Source of the DNA: an uncultured Campylobacter sp. | GTDB lineage: Bacteria; Campylobacterota; Campylobacteria; Campylobacterales; Campylobacteraceae | Reading direction: 5' to 3' | Assembly: GCF_937997535.1 (NCBI RefSeq) | Contig: NZ_CALKTT010000038.1 | Location: forward strand, 1-28,251 | Length of the DNA: 28,251 bases | In this document: positions 1 through 6,745 of the stretch, piece after piece | How positions within the stretch are numbered: position 1 is the first letter of the stretch | Layout of the letters: every line of letters begins with the position of its first letter | Position numbers and translations under genes: made by a program | Notes under the pieces: model-generated | What the model was told of the DNA's origin: nothing | The model's database searches: none | The model's input: only the letters and a program-made list of their open reading frames with translations

Positions 1-361
1 CCGCGACGTCGACCGTGCTTAAAATTTTAATCTCGCTGCGCGAATAAACGTCCACTTTTTGCGCGGAAGCTTGCGCGAAAGCCCGCAATGCACCCGCTTT
101 TAGCGTGAGTACGTCGCGCTTGGCGATTAGCTCGGTTAGACTCTTGCCGTCAGCTTTCGCGGTGCAGTTGGTTAAATTTATCCGAACTATCAACCGCTCA
201 AGCTCGTTTGTGAGCGCATCCAGCTCGGCTAGCAGCGCCTTTGGCTCCTCGCTAGGCTTCTCGCCCTCTTGCACTTTTGCGTTGTCCGCGAGCCTTGATT
301 TTAGCTGCTCGATGCGTTTTTGTATATCTGCGCGCAGTATCAGCGCCTCGGCTAGTTTCAT
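1..361 (-). CDS. DIP1984-family protein (partial, C-terminus beyond left edge)
   Basis: The reading frame on the minus strand begins at an ATG at 361-359 behind an AAGGA ribosome site and stays open to the left edge, giving about 120 residues. The N-terminus begins MKLAEALILRADIQKRIEQL, continues with a GE.PSE..KALLAELD stretch, a RINLTN segment, and SLTELIAKRDVL, and ends near YSRSEIKIL.TVDVA. This order matches my memory of the DIP1984 family, small mostly helical, probably coiled-coil cytoplasmic proteins of unknown function. There is no signal peptide. It starts 18 bases after the DUF799 lipoprotein gene ends, on the same strand, so it is probably the last gene of that operon or read through from it. 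The family call is from recognition of the sequence pattern, not a search. Confidence 0.8.
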   Translation of the reverse strand, partial: MKLAEALILRADIQKRIEQLKSRLADNAKVQEGEKPSEEPKALLAELDALTNELERLIVRINLTNCTAKADGKSLTELIAKRDVLTLKAGALRAFAQASAQKVDVYSRSEIKILSTVDVA

Positions 362-379
362 TTTCGTCCTTTTAAAAAT

Positions 380-1060
380 TTATTTGCCGCCGCCAAGCTG
401 CCTATCCTGACCGTAATGCGGCGAATACGGACCGTATAGTAAGCAGTTATTGCAGTTCTGCCCCAAAAGTATCGCATCCGCGCTTGCAGAAAGCTTGTAT
501 CCCGCATCGGTGATCGTATCGCCAACCTGCTTAATGACAGCGGAGATCAGCATACCCACGAGATTGTTACCGCCTCCGCCCGAGTCGTCGCTGACCTGCG
601 CCGAGCCCTCCCAGAGCGTCGCGCCGCTTCGCAAATCCACAAGTTTGGCATTGACCGCCACTACGTTCGTGCTTTTGATAAGCATATACGAAGTGCCGTA
701 TTTGACGACGTTCAGATACAGCACGGCGTCTGCACCAAAAATCTGCCTTAGCTTGTGCGCGGAGACGTTTTGGATGTCGCTAGCCTCGTAAATTCCGTTA
801 TTTTTGAAGGTCTCATGCACGAGCGCGGGTGAAAATACGTAATAGCCCGCCTCGCTTAGCGGATAGATCGCGTTGGCGAGCACGGCAGCGCCTGCGTCCA
901 CTTCGGTAGTTTCGTTGCTCGGCATCAACACCAAAATCGATCGCGGCTTAGCCTGCTGAAGCGCCGAATAGTCGTAAATTTCAGGCTCGCTTAGAGCACA
1001 CGCGTTAAAAAACAGCGCCACGAATACGCTAAAAATCGCTATTTGAGCTTTATTTTTCAT
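380..1060 (-). CDS. DUF799 / GNA1162-type lipoprotein
   Basis: 226 residues with a lipoprotein signal peptide: positively charged start, hydrophobic stretch, and a lipobox-like FFNAC with the acylated Cys at residue 21. The mature part has SILVLMPSNETTEVDAGAAVLANAIYP-like sequence, a FGADAVLYLNV strand, VVAVNAKLVDLRSG.LWEG, and a C-terminal LLYGPYSPHYGQ signature that I associate with DUF799 (the meningococcal GNA1162 family). The ATG overlaps the stop of the upstream DUF4810 gene by ATGA (1057-1060), indicating translational coupling. CsgG, DUF4810 and DUF799 genes recur together in other bacteria (for example Neisseria), which suggests the three products form one envelope complex; that joint function is inference. 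The Cys pair NCNNC at about residues 203-206 near the C-terminus could form a disulfide or bind metal. Confidence 0.9.
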   Translation of the reverse strand: MKNKAQIAIFSVFVALFFNACALSEPEIYDYSALQQAKPRSILVLMPSNETTEVDAGAAVLANAIYPLSEAGYYVFSPALVHETFKNNGIYEASDIQNVSAHKLRQIFGADAVLYLNVVKYGTSYMLIKSTNVVAVNAKLVDLRSGATLWEGSAQVSDDSGGGGNNLVGMLISAVIKQVGDTITDAGYKLSASADAILLGQNCNNCLLYGPYSPHYGQDRQLGGGK

Positions 1061-1551
1061 TTTTTAGCCTTTTTATTCGTTTTGCCGCCCTGCTTCGCGG
1101 CAGCTTTGCCTTGCTTCGCAGAGACCGCTTTGGTGGCTTCGCGTCCGCTTGATCCTTGAGCTTTATCAGCGCCGGACTTGGCCGCAGCCTCCGCTTTTTT
1201 AAGCGCGGCGGGGTTTGTAACGAAGGTCAAAAACGGCTTTGATTCAGGGAAAGCCTGAGCTTCTTTTTCAAAGTTCTCTCTCGCCCTCGCGCCGTTACCC
1301 GCGCTTAGATATAAAAGCCCCAGATGCGAATAAAGCCCCGGCGGGACTTTTAGCCCCTTTTCGTATGCCTTTTGGATAGATTTTTCAAGCGCTTCGATCT
1401 GCTCGCCTACGTCGCCTTCTTGCTTCAGATACTGATAGGTCGAGTCCGTGTAGCTGCCGTCCCAGTAATAAATTTGATTCCGGCTCCCGCCGCCGCAGCC
1501 GCAAAAGATCACGGCCGCAGCAGCAAGAGCAAGAACACTGCTCGCTTTCAA
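1057..1551 (-). CDS. DUF4810 lipoprotein
   Basis: 164 residues. The start is a TTG at 1551-1549 with an AAGGA site that overlaps the end of the preceding csgG-type gene (9-base gap), so the unusual start codon is well supported by position. The signal peptide ends in FCGC, giving a lipid-modified Cys at residue 19. The mature region has IYYWDGSYTDSTYQYLK, a GDVGEQIEALEKSI helix, VPPGLYSHLGLLYLSAGN and a TPR-like ARENFEKEAQAFPESKPFL segment, the pattern of DUF4810. The last ~50 residues are low complexity and rich in Lys, Ala, Gly and Gln, a tail that could interact with nucleic acid, peptidoglycan or anionic lipid. It lies between the CsgG and DUF799 partners and overlaps the latter by four bases. 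Confidence 0.88.
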   Translation of the reverse strand: MKASSVLALAAAAVIFCGCGGGSRNQIYYWDGSYTDSTYQYLKQEGDVGEQIEALEKSIQKAYEKGLKVPPGLYSHLGLLYLSAGNGARARENFEKEAQAFPESKPFLTFVTNPAALKKAEAAAKSGADKAQGSSGREATKAVSAKQGKAAAKQGGKTNKKAKK

Positions 1552-1560
1552 ATTTAATCC

Positions 1561-2238
1561 TTATCTTAGTTTAAACGCGCCGTTTTCAAGGCCGTTTACG
1601 AGATTATTGACCGCTTCGATGATCGCTAGGCTTAACACCTTGCCGTTTAGCGTCGAATCATAGCCCGCAGTGCCGCCGAAACCTAGCACTTCGCGGTTTG
1701 ACAGCTCGTACTCGCCCGCGCCCTGGGTCGAAAAGACCACCTCGGACGTTTTGACGTCCACGACGTTTAAATTTACTTTAGAATACGCGGTTTGGGTCTT
1801 TCCCTTGCCTAAAATTCCAAACAACTGATGATCTCCGGTCGTCTTGCGGCCAAACTCAGTCACGTCGCCGGTGATAACGTATCTGGCGCCTTTTAGATTT
1901 TGTGCAGTTTTAGAGATTGCACTTTCCTCTTTGATGGCGCGCATATTCGTGCGATCAAGCACCGAGAAGCGTCCCGTTTGCTGTAAATTCGAGATTAAAA
2001 TCGTCTGCGCTTGGTTGCCCAGTCTATCCTCACCGTCGGAGAACACGCCGTTGTTGTAAGAGGACTGATTGTTAAAGCGTCCTACCGATACGGCGATCCG
2101 CTCGCCAGAGTAGTTGGTATTTAGACTCGCTACCGTAGGTGTTTGCACTACGCGAGAGCTCTCTTTCGCGCATCCGCTAAATAGCGTCAGCACCGAAGCC
2201 GCAATAATGGCAGCCGATATGGTTTTTTTGAAATTCAT
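1561..2238 (-). CDS. CsgG/HfaB-family lipoprotein
   Basis: 225 residues, with a lipoprotein signal peptide ending LFSGC (Cys 23). The mature part carries IAVSVGRFNNQSSY, ILISNLQQTGRFSVLDRTNM, YVITGDVTEFG, VNLNVVDVKTSEVVFSTQGAGE and a C-terminal ALAIIEAVNNLV-like helix, the fold landmarks of the CsgG family. Bona fide CsgG forms an outer-membrane pore for curli export. No curli subunit or csgE/F gene lies nearby, so a curli role is not supported; the stand-alone CsgG-DUF4810-DUF799 arrangement is a recurring one of uncertain function. It is the first gene of its operon: ATG with an AAGGAG site, and a -10-like TATTAT on the minus strand at 2265-2270 in the space shared with the divergent two-component system. 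Confidence 0.88.
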   Translation of the reverse strand: MNFKKTISAAIIAASVLTLFSGCAKESSRVVQTPTVASLNTNYSGERIAVSVGRFNNQSSYNNGVFSDGEDRLGNQAQTILISNLQQTGRFSVLDRTNMRAIKEESAISKTAQNLKGARYVITGDVTEFGRKTTGDHQLFGILGKGKTQTAYSKVNLNVVDVKTSEVVFSTQGAGEYELSNREVLGFGGTAGYDSTLNGKVLSLAIIEAVNNLVNGLENGAFKLR

Positions 2239-2333
2239 TCTTTACTCCTTGAAAAAATTTACGTATAATATCTCATTGTTTCTTAAAATTTTATGTATAA
2301 ATTTAAGCGCATAAATTTATCAAAACGGGAGCG
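2239..2333. promoter_or_regulatory. Shared divergent control region, lipoprotein operon / two-component system
   Basis: Ninety-five AT-rich bases separate the CsgG-family gene (minus) from the response regulator gene (plus). On the plus strand there are two -10-like boxes, TATAAT at 2264-2269 and TATAAA at 2296-2301 (preceded by TG). The first is palindromic enough to read as TATTAT on the minus strand. No convincing -35 box is visible in either direction, which is usual in Campylobacter. The exact start sites cannot be assigned from sequence alone. Confidence 0.5.
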
Positions 2334-3017
2334 ATGATGCTTAATATTTTACTGGTCGAAGACGACGAGGCTTTGAGCTCGGCGATAAGAGAAAAGCTGC
2401 TTGATGAGGGCTTTAGCGTGAGCTGCGCCTTCGACGGCAAGCAGGCGATAGAGGCGTTAGACGAGGCGCACTTCGATCTGATCATCTCGGACGTGATGAT
2501 GCCTAAGATGGACGGCTTTGAGCTTAGCAGATACGTTAGGCGCGACGGCAAGAGCCAGCCGATACTGATTATAACGGCAAAAAGCGAGATCGAGGATATG
2601 CAGACGGGCTTTAAAAGCGGCGCGGACGATTATATGAGCAAGCCGATAAATTTAAAAGAGCTCGTGCTGCGCGTGCATGCGCTGCTAAGACGCGCAAAGA
2701 TCGCGAACGAAAAGCGGCTTCTCATCGGCGGAAGCGAGCTTGACTACGATACGCTTAGCGTCCGCGCGGCGGGCGAGCGGATAAGCCTGGCGCCGAAGGA
2801 ATTTCGTCTTTTGTTTCTGCTGCTAAGCTACGCGGGCAGAATTTTTACGAGGTTTGAGATAATGAGCGAAATTTGGGGCTACGAAACGGACAGCGACGAG
2901 CGCGTCGTCGATACGCACATCAAAAAGCTACGAGCAAAATTTGAAAACTCCAAGGACTTTGAGATAATCACCGTGCGCGGGCTCGGCTACAAAGCGGTAA
3001 AAAAGGAGCGAGTATGA
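2334..3017 (+). CDS. OmpR/PhoB-family response regulator
   Basis: 227 residues. The receiver domain (about 1-120) has the acidic pair ED-D at 9-11, the phospho-acceptor Asp 53 in LIISDVMMPKMDGFE, Thr 81 in ILIITAKSE, and Lys 103 in DDYMSKPI. The C-terminal winged-helix DNA-binding domain (about 130-225) shows LAPKEFRLLFLLLS, FTRFEIMSEIWG, RVVDTHIKKLRAKF and ITVRGLGYK, diagnostic of the OmpR/PhoB class. It acts in the cytoplasm as a DNA-binding regulator phosphorylated by the adjacent kinase, whose gene overlaps its end by four bases. Two ATGs stand in tandem at 2334 and 2337; either could be used. Its promoter lies back to back with the CsgG-type lipoprotein operon, making that operon a natural candidate target, which is inference. 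Confidence 0.95.
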   Translation: MMLNILLVEDDEALSSAIREKLLDEGFSVSCAFDGKQAIEALDEAHFDLIISDVMMPKMDGFELSRYVRRDGKSQPILIITAKSEIEDMQTGFKSGADDYMSKPINLKELVLRVHALLRRAKIANEKRLLIGGSELDYDTLSVRAAGERISLAPKEFRLLFLLLSYAGRIFTRFEIMSEIWGYETDSDERVVDTHIKKLRAKFENSKDFEIITVRGLGYKAVKKERV

Positions 3018-4066
3018 AAAAATACCTCATCAGCCTCAAAAGCTTCATCGCGTTTTACTCTTCGCTCGCATTCGGCGTGATAAATTTCATCGTCTGCTTT
3101 GCAGTTTGCATGCTTTTTTACATAGGCATCGGCGGCAAGATCGGCGGCTTTTGGGACGGAGTGGCGCTGTGCGCGATCATCTGCCTAATCACGATGGCGC
3201 TAAATTTTACCCTGCTTTACTTCGGACTTAAAATTTTATTCCGCCCGATCAAGCGGCTACTAGGCGCGATTACCGCGATCGCAAACGGCGATTTTGAGGC
3301 GCGCGCCGAGCGCAAGCTGCACGGACACCGCACCGATTACGTCTATATGCACGAGCTGGACGAGCTTGTGGTAAACGTCAATAAAATGGCGCAGAAGCTG
3401 CAAAAGCACGAGCAGCTACAAAAGGAGTTCGTCTCAAACGTCTCGCACGAGATGAAAACGCCGATCTCCTCGATCGCCGCATTAAGCGAGATGATAGAGA
3501 GCGGCGTGAGCGAGGAGCGCGCGGTGCGATACGCAGCCTCCATCGGCGCGGAAGCGAACCGCTTAAGCAAGCTCTGCACCGATATGCTAAAGCTAACGAG
3601 ACTTGATAGCGGCGCGGCGGTGCGCCTAGATGAAGCGGTACGTATCGACGAGCAGCTGCGGCAATGCATCATATCGCTGAGCCAAAGCTACGAAGGGCAC
3701 GAGTTCGAGCTAGATTTATCGCCGCTTAGCGTGCGATCAAACGCGGGGCTGCTAAATCAAATTTGGAGAAATTTAATCGAAAACGCGCTTAAGTACTCGC
3801 GCCCGAGCGGTAAAATTTTCGTCCGTTGCCGCGCTTGCGATGGTTTTGCGCAGGTGATCGTAAAAGACGAGGGCATCGGCATCGCGCGCGAGAAGCTGGA
3901 TAAAATTTTTGACCGATTTTATCAGTGCGAGGAATCGCACAAACAGCTTGGTAGCGGGCTTGGGCTTAGCATCGTACGCAGAGCGCTCGATATTTTAGGC
4001 GGACAGATTGAATACGAAAGCGAACCCGGCATCGGAACCGAGGCGCGCGTTAAAATTCCGCTTTAA
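3014..4066 (+). CDS. Membrane sensor histidine kinase
   Basis: 350 residues, overlapping the regulator gene by ATGA. Two membrane helices at about 11-37 and 48-74 are separated by only some ten residues (GGKIGGFWDG), so there is essentially no periplasmic sensor. A HAMP-like region follows (76-130), then the H-box FVSNVSHEMKTPISS with His 145. The ATPase domain has the N-box NLIENALKYS, the G1 box DEGIGIA, the F-box FDRFYQ and the G2 box GSGLGLSIV. All catalytic motifs are intact. The architecture resembles intramembrane-sensing kinases, which typically read a signal in the membrane or from a partner protein. It phosphorylates the upstream regulator. The stop codon lies inside the first copy of an 18-base repeat found twice more downstream. 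Confidence 0.95.
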   Translation: MKKYLISLKSFIAFYSSLAFGVINFIVCFAVCMLFYIGIGGKIGGFWDGVALCAIICLITMALNFTLLYFGLKILFRPIKRLLGAITAIANGDFEARAERKLHGHRTDYVYMHELDELVVNVNKMAQKLQKHEQLQKEFVSNVSHEMKTPISSIAALSEMIESGVSEERAVRYAASIGAEANRLSKLCTDMLKLTRLDSGAAVRLDEAVRIDEQLRQCIISLSQSYEGHEFELDLSPLSVRSNAGLLNQIWRNLIENALKYSRPSGKIFVRCRACDGFAQVIVKDEGIGIAREKLDKIFDRFYQCEESHKQLGSGLGLSIVRRALDILGGQIEYESEPGIGTEARVKIPL

Positions 4067-4568
4067 ATTTCAGATCAAGACGGTACGGATGAGCTGCGTC
4101 TTGCAATTCGTAGCTCGCCGTAAAATTTCGCCCCACAGGCGAAGTCGCGCCGATGCAAGCTTTGACGACGTAAAAAAGCGCAGGCGTGTCGCGCGCCGCA
4201 TTCACATAAAATTCTGCTTTAAATTTTATATCGATTTGCCGCGGACGCCTCGCGCGCCGCGACGAGGTCGGAATTCTGCTTTAAATTTACCGCGCGCTGC
4301 GACTTTGCCGCCCTTTACGACTTTGCCGCGCATTACGGCGGGCGGCAGGCTCGCTTAAATTTGCCGCGCCTTAACACAGGTAGCTGAATTTTGCCTGAAA
4401 TCTACCGCTCGCTCGCACTTTACGACAGGTAGCAAAATTTTTGCCGTAAATTTTAAAAGACACATTAAGAACACAATCACCTTATATAATCCCGCCCATA
4501 GATCGATCGGGCACGCCCCTAGCAGCCCGAGTCTGGCAAATAATAAAATTAAAAACAAAGGAGAAGCG
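4067..4568. repeat. Repeat-rich spacer after the kinase gene
   Basis: No credible gene: the open frames here are arginine- and alanine-rich and lack ribosome sites. Short direct repeats are dense. AAATTCCGCTTTAAATTT at 4053-4070 (spanning the kinase stop) recurs with one or two changes at 4209-4226 and 4271-4288. CGACTTTGCCG occurs twice near 4300 and 4318. A GACAGGTAGC/ACAGGTAGC-type unit followed by an AATTTTTGCC-like word occurs near 4375 and 4423. The right end contains the promoter of the small peptide gene. Confidence 0.55.
4485..4490 (+). promoter_or_regulatory. -10 box of small peptide gene
   Basis: A perfect TATAAT sits 79 bases before the ATG of the 27-codon gene, in an AT-rich context with no clear -35 box. 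It predicts a leader of about 70 bases. Confidence 0.5.
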
Positions 4569-4652
4569 ATGAGTAAGGCCGTACTTCACTCAGTGTTAGC
4601 GATAGAAGCCATTTTATGGGGGCTTTTATCGGCTGTGATTATAGGTGCGTAA
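4569..4652 (+). CDS. Small hydrophobic peptide, single membrane helix (27 aa)
   Basis: A 27-codon frame begins ATG at 4569 behind a strong AAAGGAG site with ideal spacing and ends TAA at 4652. The peptide starts MSKAVLHSVLA and continues through a hydrophobic stretch IEAILWGLLSAVIIGA, enough for one membrane span. It has Lys, His and Glu only in the first half, and a C-terminus without charge. A TATAAT box stands upstream and two hairpins downstream (4709-4745, 4777-4813), so it looks like an independent transcript. I do not recognise the family. Possibilities are a small subunit of a membrane complex or a type I toxin-like peptide; the lack of basic residues at the end argues mildly against the latter. 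Being short, the frame could be chance, but the ribosome site and promoter make that less likely. Confidence 0.6.
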   Translation: MSKAVLHSVLAIEAILWGLLSAVIIGA

Positions 4653-4708
4653 ATTTTACGCTTTGAGCTAGGCGATCCGCCGAAATAATTTATAAAATTT
4701 ACGAAATT

Positions 4709-4745
4709 TGCGCCCTACTTCGCATCCGCTGCGAAAAGGGGCGCA
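4709..4745 (+). other. Strong two-part hairpin
   Basis: TGCGCCC (4709-4715) pairs with GGGCGCA (4739-4745), and inside it TTCGCA (4719-4724) pairs with TGCGAA (4730-4735) around a TCCGC loop, with a small internal loop between. It begins 57 bases after the small peptide gene. There is no T-run immediately after it, so it may be a structured RNA element rather than the terminator itself. Confidence 0.55.
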
Positions 4746-4776
4746 CCTGCGCTAACTATCTAAACTAAAATTTAAT

Positions 4777-4818
4777 CGGCTCACTGCGTACACGCAAGTC
4801 CCGCTGCTAGCCGTTTTT
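4777..4818 (+). terminator. Possible rho-independent terminator
   Basis: CGGCT at 4777-4781 pairs with AGCCG at 4809-4813, an inner GCG/CGC hairpin lies between them (4786-4795), and TTTTT follows at 4814-4818. It would end the transcript of the small peptide gene. Confidence 0.45.
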
Positions 4819-5158
4819 GCGCGCAACCTCGCCGTAGACAAGCCAGCCGCGCGATCTTAAATCAATAAAATTCCCAGATACTACAAACGGACGAATGAGC
4901 CTATTTCACCCTATTTCATCCGCGTCTTTTGCAATATGTGCCCGCCCGCAAACAGCTTGCGATAGAAAAATTATTTGAACGGCGCAAATTTTAAAATACG
5001 CGACCCGCTCCCGGGTGCGCAAATTTATGATTTTGCCGCTAAGCGATTTTTAAAAGCTCTGAAGCTAAAATTTATCCCGATTTAAGATCAAATTTAAACC
5101 AAAAGGCGAAAATTTTACAAAAGATGCCGCAAGAGGCAAAATCTCAAAGGAGCCTAGC

Positions 5159-5845
5159 GTGAAAAGATTGATAAATTTCCTGAAGCACATTTGCACGGAC
5201 CTGCTTGCAGGCAGGGCGCTACTACATCCGATCCTGCTTACGGCTGCGTTTTTAGCGGCGAAATTCGGCGCGCTATATGTCATAGATGAAAAAATTTTAG
5301 GAAGCGGCTATGATTTGGGGATATTTGGAGAATTCGCTTATTACATATTTTTTGATTTTGTCGCAGGTGCCTATTTTATAGCTCTTTGCGCGCATATAAT
5401 CTATGCTTCGCCTAAAGTCAAATCGCTTAAAATTTTACGCAAAATTTTATTCGCGATAATCTTGGCATCTTGCGCGCTGGGTTATTTTGCTTCGGACGTA
5501 AACTACCAAAAACTAGGCATCCTTGAGGCCTTTTTAATTGCCTCGCTAATTTGCATTTGTATTTATTCGGTCGCAACCGAGATATCAAATGACCGCTCAA
5601 ACGCGGTATTTTGGGGTTTTGCCTATGTCCTTAACTACATAGGTGCCTTATTTGTAATATTTCATGCGCAAGCCGCCGAAGTCGTAGCCGCCATTTTAAT
5701 AATCCTCTGTCCGCTCGTGTGGATGTTTTATTTCAAATACGAATTTCAAAAATCGCTCGCGAAAGACGCCGCAAGCAATGATAAAATTTTAAATAGTGCA
5801 AGCAGCGATGAAATTTCAAAAAGCAAAGCGCGCACGGAGAGTTAA
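5159..5845 (+). CDS. Unknown six-helix membrane protein
   Basis: 228 residues. The start is GTG at 5159, chosen because AAAGGAG ends six bases before it and no ATG is nearby in frame. Six hydrophobic segments are apparent, at roughly 21-42, 56-82, 95-114, 119-142, 150-170 and 172-192, followed by a hydrophilic tail rich in Ser, Asp and Lys from about 200. No catalytic or transport motif is recognisable, and I cannot assign a family. It stands alone on the plus strand and converges on the minus-strand trio, with a perfect hairpin (5869-5891) between them. Confidence 0.75.
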   Translation: MKRLINFLKHICTDLLAGRALLHPILLTAAFLAAKFGALYVIDEKILGSGYDLGIFGEFAYYIFFDFVAGAYFIALCAHIIYASPKVKSLKILRKILFAIILASCALGYFASDVNYQKLGILEAFLIASLICICIYSVATEISNDRSNAVFWGFAYVLNYIGALFVIFHAQAAEVVAAILIILCPLVWMFYFKYEFQKSLAKDAASNDKILNSASSDEISKSKARTES

Positions 5846-5868
5846 ATTTATAAAATTCCACCGCAGAG

Positions 5869-5891
5869 GGCTAAATTTACAAAATTTAGCC
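5869..5891. terminator. Perfect 10-bp hairpin between convergent genes
   Basis: GGCTAAATTT (5869-5878) and AAATTTAGCC (5882-5891) form a perfect stem with an ACA loop. It lies 24 bases after the membrane protein gene and 35 bases past the end of the convergent minus-strand gene, so it may serve both strands. No long T-run follows. Confidence 0.6.
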
Positions 5892-5925
5892 AGGGTTAAA
5901 TTTTAAAATTTCCCGCACGGCGCTT

Positions 5926-6735
5926 TCATCCTTTTATATCCTCGATCACCGCCTCTACGAAACGGGCTGTATCAACTAGTCTAAAGCCCCATACTTTGGG
6001 ATCTGCGGTGATTTTATTATAAAAATCTTCCAATTCTTTCGCGGGAGATAATTCGCCTAATTTAAACGGGGCAAATTTTACCTTGCCGATCTTTTTTAGA
6101 TAAGGCAGCAGCTCCTTTAAATCCTTATGATTAAACCAGCGGTCCGCTCTAAGAAACCCGCCGTTTTTCGAGCCTGCGATCTTGCTTTTTAAAAAATCAT
6201 CCATATTAGGCGGCTCATTTTGCAGCAGTCTGGTGCAGGCCAGATGATACTCAAGCTTCCTGGGCGTTTGATCTACCGCCGAGACAAAGCAAACGCCGTA
6301 TCCCTGCTGTATCCGGATAGACAAAACGTCGCCCTCCTCGAAATATGGCGTTCTTTGCTTCGAAATTTTGGGCCGTTTAAGCGGTCTAGGGTTTTCGCTT
6401 TTTAGCTGAACGGCTAATTTATCGAGCGCTTTTTGGCGGCTCTTTTGAGATCCGTCAAAGACCTTATTCCACATCTGGCTTGCGCCGCCTTTTATGATAG
6501 CAAGGGCTTTTTCGCGGATTTCATCATTTAAAAAACCGATCTTCCAAAGCGAATACGCTATGGCTGTCCAATAAATCTCGCTATAAAGCTCATCGGTGCA
6601 GAAATTTTCCGCCTGCGCCAAAACATCTTGCAGTATCGTTTCAACATCTTCGCCGTCCTTGTAACGCTCTGTGATAGTCAAATAGATATCGTATCCGTCG
6701 TCGCTATCGATAATTTTCACCCCGTCTATCGCCAT
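5926..6735 (-). CDS. Unknown protein with Imm26-like segment
   Basis: 269 residues, cytoplasmic, no signal or membrane helix. The N-terminal ~95 residues are helical and acidic (ERYKDGEDVETILQDVLAQA, YWTAIAYSLWKIG). The middle has TPYFEEGDVLSIRIQQGYGVCFVSAVDQ at about 129-156, which resembles the opening strands of the Imm26 immunity-protein fold (an EGD-x-x-x-I followed by G-x-x-x-x-x-V). The C-terminal part includes a basic FLRADRWFNHKDLKELL stretch and ends WGFRLVDTARFVEAVIEDI. ATG with AAAGGAGA, starting ten bases after the stop of the membrane protein gene, so it is the last gene of a three-gene unit. The Imm26 resemblance is weak and from memory of the motif; no toxin gene is adjacent. 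Confidence 0.7.
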   Translation of the reverse strand: MAIDGVKIIDSDDGYDIYLTITERYKDGEDVETILQDVLAQAENFCTDELYSEIYWTAIAYSLWKIGFLNDEIREKALAIIKGGASQMWNKVFDGSQKSRQKALDKLAVQLKSENPRPLKRPKISKQRTPYFEEGDVLSIRIQQGYGVCFVSAVDQTPRKLEYHLACTRLLQNEPPNMDDFLKSKIAGSKNGGFLRADRWFNHKDLKELLPYLKKIGKVKFAPFKLGELSPAKELEDFYNKITADPKVWGFRLVDTARFVEAVIEDIKG

Positions 6736-6745
6736 TTTTTCTCCT

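Larger units (their letters stand above)
4653..5158. other. Intergenic region with structured segment
   Basis: No gene is visible. The first 170 bases hold two hairpins (listed separately). The rest is mixed-composition sequence with scattered AAATTTTA words and no ORF with a ribosome site. The last bases carry the AAAGGAG site of the next gene. Confidence 0.5.

Noticed and set aside
1561..2238. Curli secretion system
   Set aside because: Only the CsgG-family protein is present; no subunit, nucleator, CsgE or CsgF gene is seen, and the DUF4810-DUF799 partners define a different arrangement.
4008..4358. 116-residue plus-strand frame over the kinase end and the spacer
   Set aside because: It overlaps the kinase's conserved G2 region in another frame, is Arg/Ala-rich low complexity and has no ribosome site.
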